From Synechococcus sp. 8F6 (GTDB lineage Bacteria; Cyanobacteriota; Cyanobacteriia; PCC-6307; Cyanobiaceae), in NCBI RefSeq assembly GCF_002252665.1, contig NZ_NQKZ01000004.1, positions 111,261 through 175,260 of the forward strand: 64,000 nucleotides of DNA. Direction: 5' to 3'. The notes under the pieces are model-generated. The model saw only the letters and a program-made list of their open reading frames with translations. It was not told the DNA's origin and did not search any database. The translations under genes and the position numbers were made by a program. Shown piece by piece: positions 29,601-35,423 of this stretch. The first letter of the stretch is position 1, and every line of letters starts with the position of its first letter.

Positions 29601-31013
29601 AGCCTCGATCCGGGCGATTCGCTGTTTCATATCGGCCTCGATTCGCTGATGGCCGTGGAACTGGCAGCCGGCATCCAGCGCGACCTGGGCGTCAAGCTTG
29701 AGCTCGAATCGCTGGCGGGGGATCCCACGATCGAGGCCCTGGCGGCGGTGCTGCTGGAAACCTTGGTGGACCCCGCCGGCAGTGCCGATCGGGTGCTCGA
29801 TCTGGGCCAGGAGGCCCAGCTGCCCGCCAGCTGGAGCCTGCCCGCCACCCCATCTGCCACCCCAGCTCCCACCAGCTCAGCGGCGCCAACGCCCCCCGGC
29901 GAGGCGATCCTGCTCACCGGCGCCTCGGGCTTTCTGGGGGCCTACCTGCTGGCGGGCCAGCTGCAGCGTTGGGATGGGCTGCAAGTGCGCTGCCTGGTGC
30001 GCGCCGCTGATGCCGCCAGCGGTGTGGCGCGGGTGCGCGCCAACCTCGAGCACTACGGCCTCTGGCAGCAGAGCTGGGGCGAGCGGTTGGTGGCGGTGCC
30101 CGGTGATCTGGCCCAACCCCGCTTTGGCTTGTCGTACCAGGTTTTTGCCGAACTGGCCGCGGGCATTGGTGGAATCCTGCACAACGGCGCCCAGCTCAGC
30201 CAGATGGCGCCCTACAGCCAGCTGGAGACCGCCAATGTGGGCGGCACCCAAACCGTGCTCGACCTGGCGGTGCATCCGGCGGCCGCCGGGCCCCTGCCGG
30301 TGCAGCTGATCTCCAGCGTGGCGGCCTTTGAGGCGGCCGCCTATCGCAACCGGGCGGTACTGGAAAGCGACGACGTGGCCGAGTGGCGTGGCATCCACGT
30401 GGGCTACTCCCAAACCAAGTGGGTGAGTGAGCGGCGGGTTCTGGCCGCTGGGGCTGCCGGGTTGCCGGTCACGGTGTATCGCCCGCCCCTAATTGGGGGT
30501 CATTCCCAGACAGGCGCTTGGCACCAGGACGACCTGCTGCACCGGCTGCTGCGGGGTTGCCTAGCTCTGGGCATGGCGCCCGATCTGCCCTGGGAGCTGG
30601 ATCTGGTGCCGGTGGACTACGTGGCCGATGCGGTTACGGCTCTGGCTTGGACGCCGGAAGCGGTGGGCCGCAACGTGCACTTGCAACACCCCCAGCCGAT
30701 GCTGCTGGCCGATCTGCTTGGCAACCTGATCGAGCGGGGGGCGCCGCTGGAGCTGGTGTCGATGGAGCGCTGGCTCGAAGCGATCGATGCTGATCCGGCC
30801 AACCCCCTGCACGGCATTCGCGCCTTCTTCGTGCGGCGCTGGGGCGACGAGCAGCTCACCTACCCCGAGCTCAATAAGGCCGGGGTGCGGGCGCGGCCCA
30901 GCTGCCTGGCCACCGTGACGGCCTTGGCGGCCCATGGCGTGCGCTGCCCGGGCTTCGAGGAACTGATCGGCCCCTATGCCCGCAGCTTGATCACCGGCGT
31001 CGCCTCGCTTTGA
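23646..31013 (+). CDS. Fully reducing type I polyketide synthase with terminal thioester reductase (KS-AT-DH-ER-KR-ACP-TR)
   Basis: This is a single 2455-residue megasynthase. KS (residues 4-435) has Cys179 (TACSSS), His314 (HGTGT) and His354 (KTNLGH). AT (about 535-825) has Ser634 in GHSIGE and HAFH, predicting malonyl-CoA. DH (about 935-1195) has His958 in HRIRGQAVFP and Asp1111. A structural KR-like linker follows. ER (about 1355-1680) has NFRDVLNALG and HAAAGGVGQAA. KR (about 1690-1880) has TGAFGGIGQQL, an LDD motif and Tyr1835. ACP has Ser2000 in GLDSLMA. The reductase (about 2085-2455) has LLTGASGFLGAYL and Tyr2254/Lys2258 (YSQTK). All catalytic residues are present and there is no methyltransferase. 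One module with every reductive step suggests iterative chain building and reductive release as a long-chain aldehyde or alcohol. The ATG at 23646 was chosen because the KS begins four residues later. The stop overlaps the GT2 start. Confidence 0.95.
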   Translation: MPEPIAIVGIGCRLPGGIDSPERFWKFLRDGREAIGEVPPERWDLDLHYNPDPAHPLTQHVRQGGFVHDIDRFDAAFFGITPREAVCMDPQQRLLLEVAWRTLEDAGLPLEQVRGTGVGVFMGISSADYSSLLWASRERYTTPDNEPFVLPGNTGCIAANRLSYFFDFKGPSFTVDTACSSSLVAVHLACESIWRGESEAALAGGVQALIHPGIQMSFCKAGLLASDGRCKSFDASADGYVRSEGAGAVLLKPLAAAQAAGDPIYAVIHGSAVNSDGRSNGMVAPNARAQIACVRAAFARAGIDPAATQYVEAHGTGTRQGDPIELRALGTVLGEGRPEGETCRVGSIKTNLGHSETAAGITGLIKAALCVAKRQLPPSLHCRRPNPSIDFAGLKLQVQTSLEPFPYPERATVVGVSSFGFGGTNAHVVLADAPQQRPPMRFGARMPLQLLSLSARTPEALAQVARDLAGQLQAQPTLKLADLAASANLGRTGFRQRAVCLARDNAQLLAQLQALAADQRPLPEGLARATASRRPGKLAWLFTGQGSQALAMGQELLEHPSFREAFERVAALLDPQLDQPLRDLLKPRSGDEAQAAARLNQTGATQPALFALGYALSQLWRSWGVRPDLLMGHSIGEVLAAHLAGVFSLEDACRLVAARGRLMQALPAAGGMAALLAPHDRVRALLARHCEVSVAAYNGPLNTVVAGPTAALRRLLADAETTGLQARQLAVSHAFHTQAMAPMLEAFERELRQLSFSPPNRSLVSTLTGQLAGAEMAQPDYWCDQVLSPVRFAEGVDTLVSQGAQVFLEIGARPTLIGMARQCSDDPALSYWPSLVPGQSDWDAIFTSLGGLWRSGFTVDWQGFHRPFPYRRVTLPGYPFEKQRYWWSRQGEAAAPASFWLDHLGITAPVTAALTASASPVATPTSPQSEPMVRLDLPGDGAVYQALLRTLGSDLGDHRIRGQAVFPAAGFITAALGLLKQAGEPLALGPLQLDQPLKLVGEPADQRLQCHWRASSISFHSRPDSPAVAPWLGHGEVAVGGASAADAPLDVAPSPATATPVDLAGLYDSLAAAGLAYGPSYRGLSQLQVAEDQAWAVLERPVGGLDRGLIDSCFQAVAVLLDPAVRQGQLLLPVGLDALWLAALPLPDRLHCQVRLQPSEEPAFVRADLLLHDGEATLGWIRGFRLRRLPRQALEWLFPLPAEALEAGPQDWLLASHWQVAPPLEAPLLELSPDAGPEPLLLWPDLGQDGVSLEALAAELLLQAQQLAAAAARPVWLVLEGGGALASGLAGFARSAALEQPALGWTVLHLADGDPPAPADWPALLGLGEREPLLAWRDGRAWVQRLQPLADRPFRLESGSLGSLETLRPLPLRRQPPGAGELELAVEATGLNFRDVLNALGLLAGYSRQLGMDAGARMPYGGECVGRVVAVGAGVDPALVGQRLLAALAVGSLASHVVCRAALCVPLPATLDPALGASVSTAFLTAIYGLQNLAQLRPGETVLIHAAAGGVGQAALQVALRCGARVLATASEAKQAGLLAQGVAAVFDSRSLDFRDQVLDATGGRGVDVVLNSLKGDWVDASFDALAEGGRFVELGKIEIWSRQEAVQRRPDARYLPFDLLEVAAADPALVRGLLLDLLADLEAGHYAPIPMQTFPIERSVEAFRLMAQARHVGKVVISQGERPAPWLIGPEATYLVTGAFGGIGQQLCRWLAARGARSLVLVGRRPDSQLVEQLRSQGVTCVAVAFDLAADSPEQLAEVLRGQPLAGLFHAAGQLDDGLLEGQSPARQAAVIGPKWGGWQRLEQACQLAGCRPAFGVAFSSMAALLGSPGQTSYAIANGALDGLAAAGPQASHQAGFPLLSVQWGPWAGAGMAEGLERRFQALGVGLLPPQQAFEALGLLLERGRPGCVAVLHNDWPRLAGQLGSRQAAVLQPLLDAGATGQEGGEGAALSRQLAAADDEQRSSLVVELLQQRLATVMGLEDPSSLDPGDSLFHIGLDSLMAVELAAGIQRDLGVKLELESLAGDPTIEALAAVLLETLVDPAGSADRVLDLGQEAQLPASWSLPATPSATPAPTSSAAPTPPGEAILLTGASGFLGAYLLAGQLQRWDGLQVRCLVRAADAASGVARVRANLEHYGLWQQSWGERLVAVPGDLAQPRFGLSYQVFAELAAGIGGILHNGAQLSQMAPYSQLETANVGGTQTVLDLAVHPAAAGPLPVQLISSVAAFEAAAYRNRAVLESDDVAEWRGIHVGYSQTKWVSERRVLAAGAAGLPVTVYRPPLIGGHSQTGAWHQDDLLHRLLRGCLALGMAPDLPWELDLVPVDYVADAVTALAWTPEAVGRNVHLQHPQPMLLADLLGNLIERGAPLELVSMERWLEAIDADPANPLHGIRAFFVRRWGDEQLTYPELNKAGVRARPSCLATVTALAAHGVRCPGFEELIGPYARSLITGVASL

Positions 31014-32239
31014 TCGCCTCTCTTCTAGCCGGCGCCCTGCTGGCCACCCTCGGCTTGCAGCTGCTGCTCACGCTCGCCTTCGCGATGGTGGTGCGGCGGC
31101 GGTTGCGGCGGCCCCCCGGCCTGGCCCAGCCAGCACCGGCGGCCGAGGTGGTGTTGTGCCTGCGGGGCGCCGACCCCAGCCTGCCCGCGGCCCTGGCGGC
31201 CCTGGCGGAGCAGACCTACCCGGGCCCCTGGCGCCTGCTGGTGGTGGTGGATTCCCGCCAGGATCCGGCCTGGCCCCTGGCCGAGCACACGATCGCCCGG
31301 CTGGAGGCTGAGGGCCACGCTCGCTGGCAGGCGGCCCGGCTCACCCCCCTGGCGGCCCGGCAGGCCCAGGGTTCGCTCAAGAGCGCCTCGTTGCGCCAGG
31401 CCTTCGGCGAGCTGGATGCGGCCACCGAGCTGGTGGCCCTGGTGGATGCCGATGCGGTGGTGGCGCCCGGTTGGCTGGCGGCCCTGGCGGCGGGCTGCGG
31501 CCAGAACGGCGTCGGGGCGGTGTCGGGCAACCGTTGGTATGCGCCGGAGCAGGGCAGCGGCCCTGGGCTGGTGCGGGCGATCTGGAACAGCGGCGCCCTG
31601 GTGATGATGACCCTGTTGGTCATCCCCTGGGGGGGCTCGTTGGCGGTGCGCCGCAGCCTGATCGAGCCGAGCGGCTGGCGGGCGGTGCTCGCCACCAGCC
31701 TCTGCGAGGACACGGCCCTGCCGGCCCCGCTGGCCCGCTGCGGCTGGCGCTACGAATTCCGGCCGGAGTTGATCGCCCTCGACCGCGACGACGGCATCGC
31801 CCTGCGGTCGTTGCGGCGTTGGATCAGCCGCCAACTGCTCACCGCCCGCCTGCACCACCCGGCCTGGCCCCTGGTGGCCCTGCATGGCCTAGGCAGCGCC
31901 CTGCTGGTGCTGGTGGCGTTGCTGGTGGCGCTGGCGGCGCTGCTGCTGGGCCGGCTGGCCGATGGGGGCCTGCTGCTGGCGGCGCTGCTGGGTTACGAGC
32001 TTGGCTGTGTGGCGCTGCTGCTGCTGATCGAAGCGGTGGCGGCCCGGGCCCTGCAGCCCCTGGGTGGCCGCCTGCCCCGGCCGGATCTCGCCCATGCCTG
32101 GCGGCTGCTGCGCTGGTTGCCGCTCACCCAGTGGGTGTATGGGCTGGCCACCCTGCGGGCGGCCCTGGCCCGGCGGGTGGAGTGGCGCGGCGTCCACTAC
32201 CGGGTGCAGGGCCGCGGCGTGGCGCGGCTTAGCCCTTGA
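31010..32239 (+). CDS. GT2/GT21 glycosyltransferase, ceramide-glucosyltransferase-like
   Basis: This is a 409-residue membrane-bound GT-A enzyme. The N-terminal helix is followed by the nucleotide-sugar fold: LVVVDSRQDP, the metal motif VALVDADAVVAPGW, the acceptor motif CEDTALPAPLA, and RSLRRWISRQ, matching the (Q/R)xxRW box of processive and ceramide glucosyltransferases. At least two C-terminal membrane segments follow (LGSALLVLVALLVALAALLLG and others). It should glycosylate a hydrophobic acceptor. The TTG start (31010) overlaps the PKS stop (TTGA), so its translation is coupled to the synthase. Together with the GT28 upstream, it suggests a glycolipid whose aglycone is the polyketide product. 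It is convergent with the START-like gene, with an 11-bp overlap. Confidence 0.85.
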   Translation: MIASLLAGALLATLGLQLLLTLAFAMVVRRRLRRPPGLAQPAPAAEVVLCLRGADPSLPAALAALAEQTYPGPWRLLVVVDSRQDPAWPLAEHTIARLEAEGHARWQAARLTPLAARQAQGSLKSASLRQAFGELDAATELVALVDADAVVAPGWLAALAAGCGQNGVGAVSGNRWYAPEQGSGPGLVRAIWNSGALVMMTLLVIPWGGSLAVRRSLIEPSGWRAVLATSLCEDTALPAPLARCGWRYEFRPELIALDRDDGIALRSLRRWISRQLLTARLHHPAWPLVALHGLGSALLVLVALLVALAALLLGRLADGGLLLAALLGYELGCVALLLLIEAVAARALQPLGGRLPRPDLAHAWRLLRWLPLTQWVYGLATLRAALARRVEWRGVHYRVQGRGVARLSP

Positions 32240-32840
32240 GCATGAGCTTGGCGAGGATCTGCATCGACTGGCGCAGGTTGGTTTCGGTGAGGTCGTAGTA
32301 GGTGCCGATCAGGAAGCCGGGGATCTCGGGCACCACCTCGATCTGGTGTTTCACGATCACGCCACCCTTGACCGGGGTGATCGTCCAGGTGCCCTGCAGC
32401 TCCTTGATGCGGTCGCCGCTGATCAGCTGATAGCTCATCTGGCTGGGGGCCGTTTCCTGCACCCGCAGGCGCGCCTTGATGCGCTGGCCGAAGGTGTAAG
32501 GGGCTTGGTAGGTCTGGGCCAGCTCCAGGCTGCGGCCGGAGCGGCTAACCACCTTGGCCTGCTGGATGTCCGGCATGACACCGGCCATCGACTCGTAGTT
32601 GGTGAGCACGCTCCAGGCCTTCTGGGCCGACACCGGCACCTGCACTGAGGCGGTGTAGCGCCCCTGCTTGCCCTGCAGGCTCACCCGGCCTGGGGCGGGG
32701 CTGGCGGCGGCCAGCTGCACGGGTGCTGGAGGCGGTGCTGCGACAGCGGCTAGGCCCGCCCCTGGCAGTGCCTGTAAGGTGATCGCGAACGCCAGCATGC
32801 CGGGGAGATTGCGTCGTTGCAGCAGGCGGAAGACCAGCAC
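32229..32840 (-). CDS. Secreted SRPBCC/START-like (polyketide cyclase/dehydrase fold) protein
   Basis: From the GTG at 32840 the protein is 203 residues: a signal peptide (VFRLLQRRNLPGMLAFAITLQALPGAGLAAVA) and a START-like domain from about residue 55 (YTASVQVPVSAQKAWSVLTNYESMAGVMPDI, LRVQETAPSQMSYQLI, GTYYDLTETNLRQSM). The fold binds hydrophobic ligands. Similar proteins are common in cyanobacteria without a settled role, so the proximity to the PKS may be coincidence. ATG 32798 is an alternative start that shortens the signal peptide. Its 5' end overlaps the 5' end of the divergent hydrolase gene, so at least one of the two starts is probably wrong. Confidence 0.75.
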   Translation of the reverse strand: MLVFRLLQRRNLPGMLAFAITLQALPGAGLAAVAAPPPAPVQLAAASPAPGRVSLQGKQGRYTASVQVPVSAQKAWSVLTNYESMAGVMPDIQQAKVVSRSGRSLELAQTYQAPYTFGQRIKARLRVQETAPSQMSYQLISGDRIKELQGTWTITPVKGGVIVKHQIEVVPEIPGFLIGTYYDLTETNLRQSMQILAKLMLKG

Positions 32841-34001
32841 GGCGTACAGGCGGATCTCGTCATTGTTGACCAGGACCAACCGCGGCGGCGGATCTACTTC
32901 CTCAGCGGTTTTGATCCCCGCGGCGCCAGCTTTTACTACCGCCTGTTCAGCGAGCAGGTGCGCCAACTCAAGCGGCGCAGCGGCCGGCGGCTGCAGGTGG
33001 GCCACCGTCGCGGCCAGCAGGTTGACCGGTTGCTGAGCCGCTGGCAGGTGCGCGAGCACGGCGCCCTGGGCCTCGATTTCTGCTTCCTCCACTGGGACGA
33101 CATCGCCCGGGCCCATTGGCCCAAGAGCCCGCTGGTGTTGCTGTGGGATGGGATCGGGATTTACGCCTGGTATCTGCTGGGGGGCGGTTATTGGAAGATG
33201 CGGCGTTGGTCGCAACGGGTGGCGTTGTGCGGCCTGTATCCCACCTTGTTTGTTGGGATGGTGGCTGTGGTGTTGACCCTGGGCTGCGCCCTGCTCGCCG
33301 TGGTGGCTGCGGCGTGGCAGTTACCCGCACTGGTTCTGCATGGCCTGCAGCTGGCTCTGGTGGTCCTTGGTTGCTGGCAGGCCTGGCGTCTGGCCGAGGC
33401 CCTGGGTGTGGTGTGGCTGTTCCGTTCGATCCGCTTCACCCACCGGCTCGGCCAGGCCCGCGATGGCGATCTGCGGGGGCGGGTGGCCGAGCTGGCCGAG
33501 CGGATCCTCAGCCTCGAGCAGCAGGACCCGGCGGCCCAGGTGTGGCTGGCGGGCCACAGCAGCGGCTCGTTTGTGATGGCGATGCTGGCGGCCGAGCTGC
33601 GGCGCCAGGGTGCCGACCAGCAGCTGGCGGGGCGGCTGCGGTTGCTCAGCCTGGGCCAGAACCTGGCCAACCTGGCGGTGCATGGCAAGGCCCGCGGCTT
33701 CCATGCCGACCTGGCCCTGCTGGCCCAGGAGCCGCGGCTGCCCTGGCTGGATCTCACCTCCCGCGACGACTATCTCTGCTTTGCGGCGGTGGACCCCTAC
33801 CAGAGCTGTGGCGTGCCCCGTCCGGGGGCTGGGGCCTATCCGGAGCTGCGGCTGATTCCCCTGGCCCAGCGTCAGGGGCTCACCAGCCTGGGGGCGCTGC
33901 TCAGCCACCAATTTGATCTGCACTTCGAATACCTGCGCACGGCGGCGCCGGAGCGCAGCGGCGGCTTCGACCTGATCGAGGAGCTGCTGCTGGCCCCATG
34001 A
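32817..34001 (+). CDS. Alpha/beta-hydrolase-like membrane protein
   Basis: This protein is up to 394 residues. The N-terminal segment RRRIYFLSGFDPRGASFYYRLFSEQ is distinctive and conserved-looking. Two hydrophobic stretches lie in the middle (LFVGMVAVVLTLGCALLAVVA and LVLHGLQLALVVLGCW). The C-terminal half has the nucleophile elbow AGHSSGSFVM (G-x-S-x-G), expected of a lipase or esterase. The likely catalytic acid lies in DYLCFAAVDPYQ and a late His in LLSHQFDLHFEY. The TTG start at 32817 is uncertain because no standard start lies between it and the conserved segment; near-cognate ATT or ATC codons do. Its stop overlaps the P450 start (ATGA), so the two are translated together. Confidence 0.7.
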   Translation: MQQAEDQHGVQADLVIVDQDQPRRRIYFLSGFDPRGASFYYRLFSEQVRQLKRRSGRRLQVGHRRGQQVDRLLSRWQVREHGALGLDFCFLHWDDIARAHWPKSPLVLLWDGIGIYAWYLLGGGYWKMRRWSQRVALCGLYPTLFVGMVAVVLTLGCALLAVVAAAWQLPALVLHGLQLALVVLGCWQAWRLAEALGVVWLFRSIRFTHRLGQARDGDLRGRVAELAERILSLEQQDPAAQVWLAGHSSGSFVMAMLAAELRRQGADQQLAGRLRLLSLGQNLANLAVHGKARGFHADLALLAQEPRLPWLDLTSRDDYLCFAAVDPYQSCGVPRPGAGAYPELRLIPLAQRQGLTSLGALLSHQFDLHFEYLRTAAPERSGGFDLIEELLLAP

Positions 34002-35416
34002 CCCGCGAGCCCGTTTATCCGCCGCCGGAGCCCTACACCCCGAATTTTCTGCGCCGCATCCGTCGCGGCCTCTATTCCTGGTTTGGCCTGCTGAACGAAT
34101 GGGACTTCCGCATCCCTGTGGGGGCGCTGCGGTTTATGGGGTTGAACCTGCTGCTGGTGAACGACCCGGCGGCGGTGCGCCAGGTGATGGTGAGCGCGGT
34201 GGAGGCCTTCCCCAAGCACCCCTACACCCTGTGGATCCTGGAGCCGCTGATCGGCCGGGCGATCTTCTCGGTGAACGGTGAGGAGTGGGCCCAGCAGCGG
34301 CGCCTGGTGGACCAGGCCTTCCAGGTGGCCCAGCTGCAGCGGGTGTTGCCCCAGATGGAGGGGGCCGTGGAGGCCCTGATGGCGCGGCTGGAGGCCCAGG
34401 TGGATGGCGGCTCCATTGATGCCGACGCCGAGATGACCCTGGTGACGGCCGATGTGATTGTGCGCACGATCCTGTCGCGGCCGCTAGAGGGGGCGGAGGC
34501 CGAGGCGATCTTTGCGGCGTTTGCCCGCTACCAGAAACGGGCAGGCCGGGCCCTGATGCTGCGCTTTCTGCGGTTGCCGCGCCGCCGGCTGCAGGGCTAC
34601 CTGGCCACCCATGCCGCCCCGATCCGCGCCTGGATTGCCGCCGCCATCGAGGCCCGACTCGACACTGGTGACCACAGCTCAGAGCGCTCCAGCCCCCAGG
34701 ATTTGCTGCAGGCCCTGATCGAGGCCCGCGATCCCCAGAGCGGCGCCCGCTTCAGCCGCGATGGGCTGGTGGATCAGGTGTGCTTTCTGTTTCTGGCGGG
34801 CCACGAAACCTCCGCCAGTTCCCTGGGGATGGCGGTGTATCTGCTGGGCCGGTTTCCGGAGGTGCAGCAGCGCCTGCGCGCTGAGGTGCTGCAGGTGCTG
34901 GGCTCCCGGGCCGGCGCGCCGGATCGGCCGCTGGGCTTTGAGGATCTGCGCCAGCTCAGCTATGGGGCCGCCATCTTCAACGAAACGCTGCGCCTTTACC
35001 CGCCGGTGAGCTTCTTCATCCGGGAGGCCCAGACCGACACGGAGCTGGCGGGCAGCCGCTGCCCGATGCGTTCCCTGGTGACCCTCTCCCCCTGGGTGAT
35101 CCAGCGCCATGAGCAGCACTGGAGCGAGCCCAACGCTTTCCGGCCCGAGCGCTTCCTGACCGACGCCGCACCGGCTGACGAGGCCACCAGTGCTGACGAT
35201 CGCCGCTGGGCCCGCGATGCGTTTTTGCCCTACGGACTGGGGCCGCGCAAGTGTCCGGGGGCTGCCTTTGCCCAGCAGGAGGCGCTGCTGGTGCTGGCCG
35301 AGCTGGTGCGGCGCTTTGCGGTGCTGCCCGATCCGGAGCACGAGCCGGAGCTGGTGGCGCGGCTCACGCTGCGCTCCCGCAATGGCATCCGGGTGCGCTT
35401 GCAGCGCCTCCCCTAG
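33998..35416 (+). CDS. Cytochrome P450, CYP110-like
   Basis: This is a 472-residue P450. The I-helix oxygen-binding motif is LFLAGHETSASS. The K-helix ExxR is in FNETLRLYPPV, followed by the PERF segment (NAFRPERFL). The heme-binding loop FLPYGLGPRKCPGAAFA has the proximal ligand Cys419. The CYP110 family of cyanobacteria hydroxylates fatty acids and related lipids. No signal anchor is evident. It is coupled to the hydrolase upstream and ends 7 bp from the convergent barrel gene. Its substrate may be a lipid from the neighbouring polyketide/glycolipid genes, but that link rests on position only. Confidence 0.93.
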   Translation: MTREPVYPPPEPYTPNFLRRIRRGLYSWFGLLNEWDFRIPVGALRFMGLNLLLVNDPAAVRQVMVSAVEAFPKHPYTLWILEPLIGRAIFSVNGEEWAQQRRLVDQAFQVAQLQRVLPQMEGAVEALMARLEAQVDGGSIDADAEMTLVTADVIVRTILSRPLEGAEAEAIFAAFARYQKRAGRALMLRFLRLPRRRLQGYLATHAAPIRAWIAAAIEARLDTGDHSSERSSPQDLLQALIEARDPQSGARFSRDGLVDQVCFLFLAGHETSASSLGMAVYLLGRFPEVQQRLRAEVLQVLGSRAGAPDRPLGFEDLRQLSYGAAIFNETLRLYPPVSFFIREAQTDTELAGSRCPMRSLVTLSPWVIQRHEQHWSEPNAFRPERFLTDAAPADEATSADDRRWARDAFLPYGLGPRKCPGAAFAQQEALLVLAELVRRFAVLPDPEHEPELVARLTLRSRNGIRVRLQRLP

Positions 35417-35423
35417 CCCAGCC

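Noticed and set aside
27795..29630. 611-codon open frame antisense to the ER-KR part of the PKS
   Set aside because: Same composition artefact; rich in Gln/His/Arg with no recognisable domain.
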